Source: Daucus carota subsp. sativus (Eukaryota > Streptophyta > Magnoliopsida > Apiales > Apiaceae). Taken from it: a stretch of DNA of 64,000 bases. The notes below the pieces were generated by a model. It had not been told where the DNA came from and made no database searches. It worked only from the letters and a program-made list of their open reading frames with translations. Each line of letters opens with the position of its first letter. The first letter of the stretch is position 1. Below are positions 1 through 11,847 of this stretch, one piece after another. The DNA is taken from contig NC_030388.2 in assembly GCF_001625215.2 (NCBI RefSeq), forward strand, positions 23,796,558 through 23,860,557, read 5' to 3'. Position numbers and translations under genes: made by a program.

Positions 1-1337
1 ATTAACCTTTACAGCAATCTACTACCAGCAATCTAATATAATATTTCCATATTTTTTTATATAAAGTGTATACCATTGCCTCTGCAACAAACAAAATGGG
101 TTCCTCAAATCTAAAGCCTTCTTATATGTTGAAAATATTTCATTAGTATCATATTTTCTTCCTAATCCTCAGTCATCCTCTTACTTATCATTATTTAGAA
201 TATGTTCCTCCGTGCTTCAGCCTTGTGTTCATGTGTTTTACTTTACTTATAAGCACCTATCTTCTGATCTCTAGTTTGTCCGGTGGTTGTCTATACTCCT
301 ACAATTATGGTCATTCTAATAATTATGCTTGGTGTTATTGCTTGTCTTCACATAGTTATCTTTTCTGTTTCCCCCCTTTGTTGTCGTGGTATGCTGCTTC
401 TGTTCATTTGCATAAGCCGACAAATTCACTAGATCAGTTGCAGCCAAATTTTGTGACAAAATTCAATTCAAAATGTACATTTTGCATAGTTGTGAAGTAT
501 GAGAAATGATGTGGACTGGACTTCTAAATATATTTGTATATGCCATGGACAACACCTAGACTAGTTGTGTACAAATATTTTGTTACTGGGAATATTGTGA
601 ACAGTTGGCAAACAAAACATCTAAGCACCCTTGTTTTTAGAAAAAACAAGGGTCCACTTGCACAACATTAGTACACCTATTATGTCGATACGGGGCTCGC
701 CGTGGCATTTATATGGCACCCCCCGCATTACGAATGTAAATTTGTTATTACACACATATAATATATATCATTGCAAGTCATTTAAACCAACTCTCCTGTT
801 TATGATTTCGCTTCCCGGCAAACAGCACCATCAAATATATTACCAAATGGTATACAAAAAGAAAATATACCATGAAATCTTCTACCAAATTAGTGTGATC
901 ATTAGGGAAAAACAATATGGCTTTCTGAGGGAGGGCTATGAGAATTTCAGAAATATTCGGACAGCATAGAAATATAAAAATGAAGAGTGCTTTTAAATTT
1001 AACCCAACATTAAAAAAACTACAAACCATCTTAACTACTCAACATTTTGATCAAAATTTACAGCCTCTAGTATTAATTATAAAATAAAGCTAGGGCATTA
1101 TTTTATTTTTAATATCCAAAACATCAGATACAAACTATAAAAGCTAACGAAGGGCAAGTGCCACCCTGCACCATCTACATCTACCACTTCTTATATATGT
1201 GTGTGTATTATAAGATAATCAAATTATTACCGTCACGACACTTTTTAATAACACTTAATCATATACAATATATAGTTTGACAACATATGTGTAATTATAT
1301 TATAATACATATTATTACAACATATATAATATATATA

Positions 1338-1575
1338 CTAGCTAATAACCCGTGCAATGCACAGGTGACTTATAATATTTTTTTAAATATATATTTTAAT
1401 ATTTAATTTTTTATTGAAAACCCATTTATATAATAGAATAATATGCGTCTTTCAATTAAAATAGGTTTTTATAATAATTAATTGGCGAGTTTGGATTAAA
1501 ATATTTTATTGGGTATATTCGATAAGTTTCGAATTATTAAACCCATCAAAAAGACTTATCAATATATAGGCCCGA
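1338..1575 (-). mobile_element. Helitron 3' tail, reverse orientation (remnant)
   Basis: Read on the minus strand, this ends with a GTGCATTGCACGG-type hairpin followed by TTAGCTAGT, the 3' signature (hairpin plus CTAG, flanking T) of plant Helitrons. The tail is of the same family as the complete element at 48240-50852. Only the AT-rich 3' portion is present and no 5' end is seen. Confidence 0.6.
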
Positions 1576-1720
1576 GAGATATGTTTTAATGAGGTTGTTT
1601 AAATGTGTTCTAGTTATAATAAAAAAGATTCTTTAAAATATTTCAAAAAATAAAGAAGCACGATGGCCCAAATACCGACCAACCACAACTTTTATTTGTT
1701 TCAATTTTAATATTACAGTA

Positions 1721-1955
1721 CTAGCTTATAACCAGTCTGTAGCTTATAATATTATTTTTTAATATAAGGGTATATTTTTTATTATATATTTTAGTATTGT
1801 TTAATTAAAATAGATTTTTAAATTATTAATAAACTTATTTGGGTTAATATATTTTATTGAATATATTAAATAAGTATTCTTATTGGACATGTTAAATAAG
1901 TTTTTTTAATATTTAAACCCACCAAAAGACTTATAAACAATTAGGCCCGATATGT
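1721..1955 (-). mobile_element. Second Helitron 3' tail, reverse orientation (remnant)
   Basis: Begins with CTAGCTTATAACC and continues with sequence clearly related to the tail at 1338 (shared AAAATAGGTTTTT/AAAATAGATTTTT, AAACCCA.CAAAAGACTTAT and AGGCCCGA blocks). The hairpin has decayed. The two tails lie head-to-tail about 380 bp apart, which suggests tandem insertion or amplification of one family. Confidence 0.5.
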
Positions 1956-1974
1956 GTGTGTGTGTGTCATTGTT

Positions 1975-2097
1975 GTCACGGCGCTCGACTAGTCAAGACT
2001 AGTCGGGTTGAGAAAATCGACTAGAGAGGTCGACTTGCAAATTGTCGACTAGTCGGTGGATTATTCGGTCGACAAGTGTAAAATTCAATCAAAAACT
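1975..2097. repeat. Cluster of GACTAGTCG / GTCGAC palindromes
   Basis: Within about 120 bp the motif CGACTAGTCG or a close variant occurs about five times, mixed with GTCGAC, next to a TTGTCACGGCG start. Dense short palindromes next to such an end resemble the subterminal transposase-binding repeats of hAT elements. The opposite end was not found, so this is called only as a repeat. Confidence 0.4.
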
Positions 2098-2468
2098 TTT
2101 AGTTTCAGTTTTAATAGCACAGTAATAATATATATGCAGGGTCCTGCTCCAATACAAACAAATAAAAACTATGATACTAAAATTAAAAAAAATCTAAATC
2201 AAATTGAAATATAGCATACATATGGTATGCCAGTTGATTGTACGAGATGAAAAAAATATGATGAAGTCAAATTTCAAAAAAAGCTTACCAATTGACGAGA
2301 AAAATCAAATTAGAAATGGAGAGGATTATGTGGGATCATGTGTGGATGTGTGGGAGGGTGTATTTTTATTGTATGTGGTGACTTCTTGTGGGTCATTAGA
2401 TTCAATTCATCTAAGGGCTCAGATTAGTTTTTAGTTTTCATTATAATCTTAATATGTATATGAGCAAT

Positions 2469-2505
2469 TGCGTGCGCGCGCGCACACACACACACACATA
2501 TATAT
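2469..2505. repeat. Compound (GC)n(CA)n(TA)n microsatellite
   Basis: A run of alternating purine-pyrimidine steps passes from TG/CG through CA to TA within about 37 bp. Confidence 0.8.
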
Positions 2506-2865
2506 TGAAACAAATATCTATGCATTATTTATATGTGATCAGATGATATATGCATCAGAAAATATATGCACGCTTGAAAGAATAATTACAGATTATATTA
2601 TATTTAAGCAGTAGGTAAATTACGCATCCCCACATCATTGAAGCCATAATAACTATGCCTAAAAGCATAAAACTTATAAGCTACTAGAAAATGAATTAAA
2701 ATGTCAAACGAAATAAATGAGACAGTGAGACACGATTGCAATACAAGATACCCCAAAAAAGTATTTGCATCAATGAAACAGAGGTCTAATCAACAAAGCA
2801 ATAAGCAATAATGGTCTCAAAAATTAATCACATATTCAACAGTCATTGCACATCAAATTAACTAC

Positions 2866-3175
2866 CTCAACAGGAAGCTGATCTATTATAAAATTGAACT
2901 CCTCTCCCCACATAGGATTTCGTGAACCAGGAACCATAGAGCTGCAGGTCATAAAGCAACAATTTATCAGTTTGTAGGGCAGACATTTTCCAATTTAAAT
3001 AAGTCTTTCAGTGAACGATAACATATGTAGCAAAATATGTCAAAAAATCTATTCAACTAAGAAATATTTTAAAATCAACTTTAATATATTCCAAAGACAA
3101 TAGTATAGCTAGTAGCAACACAAGGTCATACATGTAATCACTATATAAATATATATATACACATACACATACACT

Positions 3176-3210
<35 letters not shown>

Positions 3211-6200
3211 CTTGACTACCTCTTTCAGTTCCAAAAAAATAACCCTCTTCTGTAAATGTAATGATTAAAAAATTAGTGAATTGTGATCATCTTTTTTTAA
3301 TTAAAATTACTTTTAACAATATGAATAGAACTCTTGTTTATTGTCACTATCAGATGTTTCAAAACACAAAATGCAAAGAAAATACATTTTTATTCGACTT
3401 AGAAGATGGGTTTACAGTCCCCGCTAAATTCAGTTTACGACCATGCACTGATGTTGTGTAAATGGAAAGAAATCTAGCACATAGTCTACTTCTAACCAAG
3501 TGCCATATAGACCTGATATATAATGGAAGAACAAATTATTTAACTGAGGTAGTTAAATAATTTTAAATAAAAGAAAGATTTGAATAGTTAGTGCGACACT
3601 CTCAAATTTGACTAACGAAAATGCCAAGGATAAACACACGACTAGGAACGAAGACCTTACCAAACCCATACCACCCTACAAACCAAACAACCCTGAATTG
3701 TGTCGAGCAATCTACCACAAACATATACCAAAAAAATCAAACATAACAGAACACCCAAATAATAAATTTAACATCTGATTAACCATACTAATTGCATAAT
3801 GCCTGCAATTATTTATGTAACAAAAATATAAATAAAGGAGAAGTTTATTCACATGGAGCGAAACTCTCAAAATTTAACCCGATTTTAAAGAAAATGCAAA
3901 TAATAGACTCGCGACTTGCGATTGAAGAGCTTCAAAAGCCGAGGGATGAGATTTTGTGTTGTGGTCCCGATCTCTTCGCAAGGAGGCATCTCGTCCATTC
4001 CTTCGAATATTTTGCACTAACAAACTTAAACTCTAAAACCTTTTTAATGCTTCGTTATCATCTGACAATAAGTTCATATAGCTATGCTTCTAGAAATAGA
4101 TTGGAGAGTGATAAAAATATTTTGTAAATCCATTTTGTCTGTACTTGATTTGAATAAATGAGAGCACAAGTGCTTGCAAGAGAAAGCAAGAACTTGGTAC
4201 CTGAGTTGTGTAGCTTCTAGACAAATGTTAAATTAAAAAACTACAATAACATGTAATCTTATCACCTGGCAATAGATAGGTGATAAGTTAACACATTAGA
4301 ATGTCAAGGCTGAAATTTGTGACAAGTTACTGACATTGAAATGACTTCTGAACCCTGACTCAATATGAAGATAACTCAGTGTTGCAGTACTAGCACTAGA
4401 GTACTGCTGTATAATAGTGCACCTTCCGAGATACACTATATTTTCTTATTTCTTACGTGTTTAATATAGCATATACTTACTATAAAAATTATACTATAAA
4501 ACCAGATATCAATTATATACTGAAATTTTGATCGAGATGTATCTTACCATTATTAACAGAAAAGACAATTATTATATATTCTCAAGATATAATGTACACA
4601 TAGGTAATAGGTTTAACTGATAATATCTGCTGTATGGATTCACATGCACTAAAATTAATAAATGTTAAAAGGAAAAAAAAAAATCACCTGAACCGCTTTT
4701 CTGTACCACAGGTGATGATTGCATACGGATCTGATGTGCCATTCAGGTTTGCAGCAATTAGATTCTTGGCTGCCAGTAATTCTACCTAAATATTTAAACA
4801 TGTTCCGTCATTCATTGACAAGGAACTGATGAAATAAATGAAAGAAAAATTCACATAATACAATTAATTAAAACATATTGTAATAAACAATAGATTTATA
4901 ATTATATATTATGTTGAACAAATTCCTGCTTTACATATTGTTTTTGTATTTGATTGTGTCCCATATATTTGTACAAATAAGACCAACATCCCTCATTATT
5001 TGCACGGTTACAGATATACCTACCACAGACCCAAATCATGCACAAAAATGTATATTGGAAAAAAGAAGATCTGAAGAAATTTTACTAATATTCACATAAA
5101 CTGACTACGGATTGCTGCAGAAGGTGAAGCTCTTACCCAAACACAAAAAGAAAGAAGTGTATAACCACAGTGTCCATTAAAGCACCGCACCTTTTGAGTG
5201 CAAGGACAAAAACAGGGACTTTTACATGGCAGGTCTCGAAGTTCTACTAATGAAAAACTAACTTCATCTAAATTCTAAAAAATAGAGGAGCGCAGTTGGG
5301 TTTAAACACAATAACAAAAATGGGCCAGCTAAAATTACTCGTTCCAGACAGTACATTTGTCAAACTGCTTAATGTATTTCATTCTTTGCCACTAAAAATA
5401 GTTTTTAAGATTAAAATCTTAGGATAAAACTTTTGTTGAATGAAATTTTGGAAATGCTTTGCAGTGAACTGGTGAATATTCCAAAGGATGCCACAGAATT
5501 ACGATACAAAAATTATAAGGAGTAGATAATCCAGAACTTGATTACTTGTCTATGTTATCTTTCTGTTACAGTAGGACTATACAAAACTAAAAATTTTAGA
5601 TACTGGCTTGAGCAGGTAATTCTAGAATAAGGATGTTAAGATCTATTATCTCAAATGTGCTCCTGTACTGTCGATCAAAGTTAAGTGCATTGGTTTTAAA
5701 TGTATAAATAAATCCTTTGGGTAGTATTTGGCCCCTCTATATCTTTTCACCCATATCGTTCATTTCCTTGAACCTGAATACACATCCTGCAGCACCACTA
5801 ACCCACTATTGTGGTTATCAATCGATCATCACACTACACACTGTTGTGTAGATCACCCATATCACTGGCAGAAATAATATTTTCATAAAAAAATTCTGAG
5901 GTATGCATAACTCCAAAAATTCATACTATTGTCAAATCTGACATCATTACTATAATCTGAGAGTAAGGTTAACTACATCTAAATATAAGATTGAGACTTT
6001 TTCAGTTACCTTGATATCATATGCAAAATTGTACTGATGTTCTCCTTTCGGCTGGCCTATCTACAAAATAAGTGCAGAACTGCATGTCAAAGAAGTGGAA
6101 ATTACTTGATGAAACACATAAAATCCAATCTACAAAAGTAATGCAAATAATTAAGCATCCTTATTCGAAGAAGGTGCCACAACATCATATACAAAAAAAG

Positions 6201-6658
6201 AACACTATGCTGATTAATTGACTTAAAAAAATTATGAGATCATAAGGTGTTGTAATCTCGAAGCTACTAAATTCCATCAAGCAAGTTCATAGAGATCGAA
6301 ATCACGAATCCTAACATAATTACTTCCAATATTTTACTTGTTCACACTCATTATGCACACAAATCGAATTAAAGTTGGAATTGGACTAAAATAAGCATCG
6401 ATATCGAACAGTAGAAATCAATTAATTAATCAGTGTTTCCAATAAATGCAAGCCAAAACACAAATGAAATCGAAATGATAAGTGTGAGTAGACCTTTTGC
6501 TTATCGGCGGAATCTCCGGTGACCTTGCGATCGTCGGCGACACAATTCTGATAACTAAAAAAGCAGTAAACACAAATAATGAAGGCGGCGGCGGCGAGAC
6601 TGACTTGAATCTCCCACCACGACGGCACCAGGAGTTTCTTCGCGAAATCGACCATCAT
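2866..6658 (-). CDS. BAGP1: C2/GRAM-domain protein, BAG-associated GRAM protein 1-like (5' half, cut by window edge)
   Basis: Four exons read on the minus strand: 6658-6494, 6060-6010, 4785-4688 and 2941-2866, each bounded by AG/GT with phases 0, 0 and 2. I chose the ATG at 6658 because the frame above it offers only a TTG. The product starts with a short cytosolic stretch, then a hydrophobic segment around residues 10-39 containing [15 protein letters not shown] that looks like a membrane anchor. Exons 3 and 4 encode the start of a C2 domain ([22 protein letters not shown], split from [13 protein letters not shown]), including the Ca-binding-loop style SDPY motif. This layout matches plant C2-GRAM proteins of the BAGP1 type, reported to partner BAG6 in fungal resistance. 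The GRAM and C-terminal domains lie beyond base 1 and are not seen. Naming rests on memory of the family; another C2-GRAM paralogue is possible. Confidence 0.72.
3175..3203. repeat. (CA)n microsatellite
   Basis: Run of CA dinucleotides inside intron 3 of the BAGP1-like gene, flanked by TA-rich steps. Confidence 0.85.
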
Positions 6659-7206
6659 TTTTCCGATCAATTAACCGGCAAGCCTTGTGTGTATCTGTAT
6701 GTATAGTAGGGTTTTATATTTCTAAATCTAAACTGCCGTTGGCGTTGGAGAATATTATTAGCAGTAGTGTGTAGAATGTTACTTTAAAAAACGTGATGAA
6801 TTATTAAACTGGAGTACTTTACAGTAATTGTTGTAATCATACAATTTTTTTTTCATAATAATCATACAACTTTTTAAATATATTCCCATTACCGTTTCTC
6901 TTTTTTTTTAGTGTCACGTCCCGAAGTTTTGTCTCAGTATTATTCTGATTTTGATTCTCTTGGTCATAATTTTATAAAATAATATTTTAAATATTATATT
7001 CTACAAAAACGATCATAAATATATTTTCAAAACACTGTTTTAAATTGTATTTATACAAAACACCGCATCGTCTAGCGTTTTGGGCTAACAAGCCGGTGAT
7101 TTCAGAGTCAATACAAGCCGAACGCTTGCTTCCGGGAGTCGAACAAAGTCAAATTCGAAAGCGACCCCAAAGATTCAAACTTATATATATATATATATAT
7201 ATATAT
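6659..7206. other. Intergenic sequence, 5' flank of BAGP1-like gene
   Basis: Contains the presumed leader and promoter of the minus-strand BAGP1-like gene. I cannot pick a TATA box with confidence. A (TA)n run (7183-7206) closes the region and abuts a transposon-like element. Confidence 0.4.
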
Positions 7207-7890
7207 AGGCTCATGATCAAATAGAAACCAATTTTAAAATAAAAACTAGAAACCAATACAAGTTAGTGATATTCTCAGTACAATTTAGTGATTATCTCTT
7301 TAGGATTTAGTGATCTGTGCTGCAGAATTTAGTGAAAACTCAATCTCCAGATATTAACCAGCTTAGAATCTCCAGATCTGTTCATGTTTTCGATTCAGAT
7401 GGTGGTGATAGTGGTGGAGATGGTGGAGGTGAAGGTGGAGATGGAGGAAAGATGATTGTAGCGGCTTGAAGTAGGGGGTTGGAGCGTTGCCGGAATAGTG
7501 GCGGCTCCGCCTTTGAAGTTGAGTCGAGGTGGAGAAAGAAGTATGAACGAATCTGAAGGAGGTTGAAGCGGCGATTAAGATGGGCCTGGTGAAGATGGAG
7601 GTGTGGAGGTTGTGTTGTTAAAGAAATAATGGAGGTGGAGGTGAAGATGGAGATGGAGGTGGTGGTTATGGAGGGGGTGGGCGGCATAGAGGTGGTAGTG
7701 GTTATGAAGGAGGCGACGACGGAGGTGGTGGTAGTGGAGGTGGGGTTGGTGAAGATGGAGGTGGGTTTGATGAAGATGGAGGTGGAGATGGGGTTGTTTA
7801 AAAATTTAGTGGTATTTGCTTTAGGATTTAGTGATATTTCAGTTTGGTTTTTAGTTTCTAGGATAAGGAGGTTTCTATTGGAGTAAAACT
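7207..7890. mobile_element. Non-autonomous inverted-terminus element with GGTGGAGGT-rich core
   Basis: The left end carries ATAGAAACC...AAAACTAGAAACCAA and the right end carries the inverse (TTGGTTTTTAGTTTCTAGG...GGTTTCTATTGG), giving imperfect inverted termini of about 35-40 bp. Just inside both ends lie direct TTTAGTGAT repeats. The core (about 7395-7790) is a run of GGTGGAGGT/GAAGATGGA triplet-like repeats, open in several frames because of composition. (TA)n tracts flank both ends (7183 and 7891), hiding any target duplication. The superfamily is not assigned. Confidence 0.5.
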
Positions 7891-7891
7891 C

Positions 7892-7922
<31 letters not shown>

Positions 7923-8211
7923 CAAGTCAATGTGGTACCAAGTGAACTAAAATATATAATATATAGGATCAGAGCCTTCTTAATCATAGTATATATAACA
8001 TATGGTATTAAGAAAAGTGATTAACACTTTGCACCCCTTATGTTTAGGCGCTTTTTTGATTTGGTCTCAAACAATTTTTTTGACAATATGCACTTTCAAG
8101 TTTGAAAAACGCTTCGTTTTGCAACCTTTTGACCACTCTCCGTTTAAATGACCGTTAAAGTTAACAGATTTCAGGTTTTCATTTTGCACCCCGCAATTTA
8201 AATTTTTTTCA

Positions 8212-8610
8212 ATGAGTATTTTGAATTTTTTTCCCCCCAAGGCTGCTCCCGGAGCTTACAAAAATGTTGAGATCAATGGTGATGGTGGAGTAGGAACTAG
8301 TTCGCTGTGCTTGACTTTGAATTCTCCTCCTGCTTCACAGACTATGAAACCGAAGCAACATGCAGTTGTTAGAAACCCAAGAAGGTCTCCTTGCAAAAAC
8401 GAATTGGATCATGGTTCGAACAGATCGTGCAAGATAACAAGACCAAGCAACAAACATGTATCGTCAGCACATGATGTCAACACCACTCAACAGGTCAATA
8501 TGGATTATATAGTCATCCCTGGTAGGAGACCTAGGCAAGGTGCACATAATGGTAGTTCCAGTTTACACGTGGATCAAGATGGATATATTGTGGTTCTGTT
8601 ATGGCTGTAG
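8212..8610 (+). pseudogene. Captured reading frame inside the Mutator-like element
   Basis: Open frame of 132 codons. Its first codons (to about 8232) belong to the transposon's left inverted repeat. From AAPGAYKNVEINGDGG onward the sequence changes to balanced base composition with normal-looking coding use (Ser/Asn/Pro-rich, two basic stretches, NMDYIVIPGRRPRQGAHNG). That contrast with the AT-rich surroundings suggests a captured piece of a host gene or of the parent element's own coding region. I do not recognise the family. The frame begins within an element terminus and has no plausible promoter, so I treat it as a gene fragment. Confidence 0.45.
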
Positions 8611-8857
8611 ACGATTTTAATCATGTAAATAGGAGAGATTGTCGTAATACTCACATACCTTGATGACTGGGTTGTGATTAGTCTTCAAATATATATATTT
8701 CTAATGTGATATATAGGTGCTAAGTGGTAATGTGTCTGACAAATATAAAATATTATGAATATGAATTCCATTTGCACGGTGGAATTTTCTTGTATAGCAT
8801 TGATTACACTTTATATAATTTTCTGGGACTTAGTTTTAATGCTTCTGCAGTGTAAAG

Positions 8858-9981
8858 TAGGGATGAGCAATACCGAACCAAAAATCGGAACCGAAACCAT
8901 AAAAAACCGAATGAAACCGCACCACTAAAAACCGAACCAACTAATAACCAAACCGAATAAAAACCGAACCAATAATATGGTTGCGGTTTGGTTTTCAATT
9001 TTTTAAAACCGAATACAAACCGAACCGAACCGAATAAAGTTATTTATATATATATATATATATTAAATTATTTAATATATATTAAATCTATTTTTGTTAA
9101 TATTATTCTCTGCATTCTATTTTATAACTATTCAGGGGCTAATCTATTTCTTGGACTTGTGTAGTTGTTTATATGCATATCTGCCACTAGCCATTTAATT
9201 CTGTATATTGTCCAAGGTTACCTAAGATGTTGTGTTCTGTGATTTTTACATTAGGAATTATATTTCATGTCATCACAGTATGTCTAGCAGGAGTTCCACA
9301 CACCAGGGGAGTGCTAATTCTCATGATGCATCATATGTGTTAATGTATAATGTACTCCCTCCGTCCCTCCCATTTCTTATCGAATGGGTTGGGCACGGAG
9401 GTTAAGAAATATAAATGAAGTAGTTGAAAAGAGAAAGAAAAGTGGGTGAAGTGGTGGGACCTACTGATTTTTAATGTATAAAAGGGAGATAGTGGAGTAA
9501 AAGTAGTGTGAAAAGGAAAGAAAAGTGGAGAAGTGGTGGGACCCATTGACCATATTTGGTAAGTTTTGAAATGTAAAGAATTGGATGTGACACCCCAAAA
9601 AGGAAAGTGTAAAGAAATGGAAGGGACGGAGGGAGTATAATGACTAAGAACTTTTTTGATAGTCAGTGCGACTTCCTAAGCTCTGGTACACTAAATGTAA
9701 TGTTAGTCACTTCCTATGCATATTCTTAGGTTAATGTTTATTAATGTTCACTGTATTGTTAGTGCTAGTCTTACTAAAATTAAAATATAACAAAAAACAT
9801 TTTATTTATTTGGTTTTGAAACCGAAACCGCACCATGTAAAACCGAAACCGAATTTAAAAAACCGAACCGCACCATTTATATATGGTTTGATTTTGATTT
9901 TTGATTTTAGAAACCGAATTAATATGGTTACGGTCCGGTTTTTAGTCAAAACCGAACCGAACGGCACCATGCTCATGCCTA
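8858..9981. mobile_element. hAT-type element nested in the Mutator-like element
   Basis: Termini TAGGGATGAGC and GCTCATGCCTA are imperfect inverted repeats, and the flanks carry the perfect 8-bp duplication gtgtaaag (8850-8857 and 9982-9989), the hAT hallmark. Both subterminal regions are packed with AACCGAACC/AAACCGAA motifs, the usual subterminal repeats of this family. The internal sequence is non-coding and itself carries a Stowaway MITE. Confidence 0.85.
9355..9635. mobile_element. Stowaway-type MITE (281 bp)
   Basis: Starts CTCCCTCCGTCCC and ends with the inverse GGGACGGAGGGAG, flanked by TA on both sides (9353-9354 and 9636-9637), the Tc1/mariner Stowaway signature. It lies inside the hAT element at 8858-9981, so it inserted later. 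Confidence 0.9.
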
Positions 9982-10320
9982 GTGTAAAGCATGCATACGA
10001 TATTCCAATATTTGGTGACTTATGTTAGTTTGCACAACCAATTTCTATTGGTCAATCAAGCTTCATATGATGGATTACAAATCTTGATAGTTCTTATAGA
10101 ATATAAGAGTCTTGGGGAAAATTCAAAATACTCATGAAAAAAAATTAAAATTGTGGGGTGTAAAGTGAAAACTTGATATCTGTTAACTTTAACGGTCAAT
10201 TAACGGAGAGTGGTTAAAGGGGTGCAAAACGAAGCGTTTTTCAAACTTTGGGGTGCATACTATCAAAAAAAATTGTTTGAGACCAAATTGAAAAAGCGCC
10301 TAAACATAAGGGGTGCAAAG

Positions 10321-11049
10321 TAGGGGTGAACATCGGGCGGTTTGGGCGGTTTGGAGGGTCTAAACCAAACCAAACCGAAATAATCGGTTTTTCAAAATCT
10401 CAATCCAAAACCAAACCATTATGTTTAAAATCCAAACCAAACCAATCCGTTTAAAACGATTCGGTTCGGTTTGGTTTCGGTTTAAACCGTTTTTTATATA
10501 TAAAACAAAGTTAGCAACAAAATTAAATTTTAACATGAAAACTAAGGAATGAAAAATTCAATTATATTTTCTATTTAATCATATTTAAAGAGGATACAAG
10601 AATATATTAGCTTGACAAATAAAAAGAGACGGAAGAAAATAAAAAAAATGTGATTCGTATACTTTTATATAAAATATAAATAAAAATAATGGAAACATAA
10701 TACATACATCAAAATTAATATCATAAAATAGAATAAATAATATTTTTATAGAAAATCTTTACTAGGATACCTTTTATATGTTTAAGATTTTACATTTTTC
10801 TGTAGATTATAATTTTATTTTTAATAATACATTATTAGTACATGTATATTAATGTTTAAATCTACACATTCGGTTCGGTTCGGATTTATCGGTTGGTTTG
10901 GAGGTAAAAACCGAAACCAAACCGAAATAATTCGGTTTTTATAATTTGAAACCATAACCAAACCAAACCGTTATTAAACCGTTAAATTCGGTTTGGACGG
11001 ATTGGATCGGCCGGTTTCGGTCGGTTTGGAGAATTTTTGCTCACCCCTA
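10321..11049. mobile_element. hAT-type element inserted in the right terminus of the Mutator-like element
   Basis: Termini TAGGGGTGA and TCACCCCTA, perfect 8-bp target duplication gtgcaaag (10313-10320 and 11050-11057). Subterminal zones are rich in CGGTTTGG/CCAAACCG motifs. The interior (about 10500-10860) is AT-rich and non-coding. Excising it rejoins the MULE inverted repeat exactly. Confidence 0.88.
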
Positions 11050-11468
11050 GTGCAAAGTGTCAATCACTCTATTAGGAACTCAAAATCTTTCCAAGACATT
11101 AAGTTAATGCCTCGATACACTGCCTGGAGGAGTCACCGAGTATACATACAAGGGAAAAGAGTAGCTAACTGGTTTAAAAGCTTAGAAATCTTCTAATTAA
11201 GTTAAGGGAGTTGGCTTTCTCATTACATATCAAAACGCCAACTGAAGTATATTATGAATTTAGCTAAGTAAAAAAGCAAGTGACGCCTCTGCATATGATA
11301 AGTAGAGGCATCAACTGATCCTTGTAGTGGACACGGTGAATAAATATGACACCATATGAAACATTGTTGAAATAATCTAAGTCATTGGCGTCGACCACAC
11401 ACATATATACATTCAAGCATCAATGAAACAACTACCTTAACCAGACATGGTTCTTAATGGAAGTCTAT

Positions 11469-11847
11469 AGAGCAAGTCCAAGAGTGTCCTAATTCAAGCC
11501 TTAAATATAATATAAAATATCATGTCTTAGTAACTTAGGACATATTTTACTAACTTGAACTCCAACAATGTGCCTTATTCTCACAATATGTCTAATGTTT
11601 TATTATTAAAGACTCTCTTTCATCATTAAAGCATAATATAAAAGTAGAGAGAGAAAGAGAGTGTTCCTTAGAATTTATAATAAAATATAGAATAGGGCAA
11701 GGAGAGATGTGCCCCAAAAACAGGGCTTAAGGAGCTTGTCCTACTGATATAAGGCATCACTAGGACATTGTTGGATCAAGTTTTTTTTATCAATTGCCCT
11801 AAATTATAACTTAGGACATGATACAGGGCATCTCTTGGACTTGCTCT
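11469..11847. mobile_element. MITE with AGAGCAAGTCCAAGAG termini
   Basis: AGAGCAAGTCCAAGAG at the left edge recurs in inverse (CTCTTGGACTTGCTCT) at the right edge. The inner sequence also pairs in part (TCATGTCTTAGTAACTTAGGACAT on the left, AACTTAGGACATGAT on the right). No target duplication can be fixed, so the superfamily is left open. Confidence 0.6.

Larger units (their letters stand above)
1..2865. other. Non-coding left flank, probably inside a large intron of the BAGP1-like gene
   Basis: I find no exon here on either strand. The minus-strand gene whose fourth exon ends at 2866 must continue leftward, so this stretch is most likely its next intron. It holds two reverse-oriented Helitron tails (1338 and 1721), a cluster of GACTAGTCG palindromes (about 1980-2090) and a CA/GC microsatellite (2469-2505). 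The reading frames at 225-509, 631-969 and 2204-2434 have no recognisable protein content. Confidence 0.5.
8016..11068. mobile_element. Mutator-like element (Pack-MULE candidate), interrupted by nested transposons
   Basis: The left terminus (8016-8230) and right terminus (10108-10320 plus 11058-11068) are long inverted repeats of about 215 bp with only scattered mismatches. Both start AGTGATTRACACTTTG and share blocks such as CTTATGTTTAGGCGC and AAAAACGCTTCGTTTTGCA. Flanking 9-mers gtattaaga (8005-8013) and ctattagga (11069-11077) agree at 7 of 9 bases, in keeping with a decayed Mutator-type 9-bp duplication, although two extra A residues sit at the left border. The interior has no transposase but has a 380-bp open stretch (to 8610). 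Removing the two hAT insertions leaves an original element of about 1.2 kb. Confidence 0.7.

Noticed and set aside
3792..4127. A 111-codon frame inside BAGP1 intron 3
   Set aside because: The central part is more GC-balanced, but no motif is recognisable and it lies within an intron on the opposite strand. It may be an old insertion relic.
7382..7987. A 201-codon Thr/Ser/Pro-rich minus-strand frame
   Set aside because: It is open only because of the GGTGGAGGT repeat composition and runs across a transposon border.
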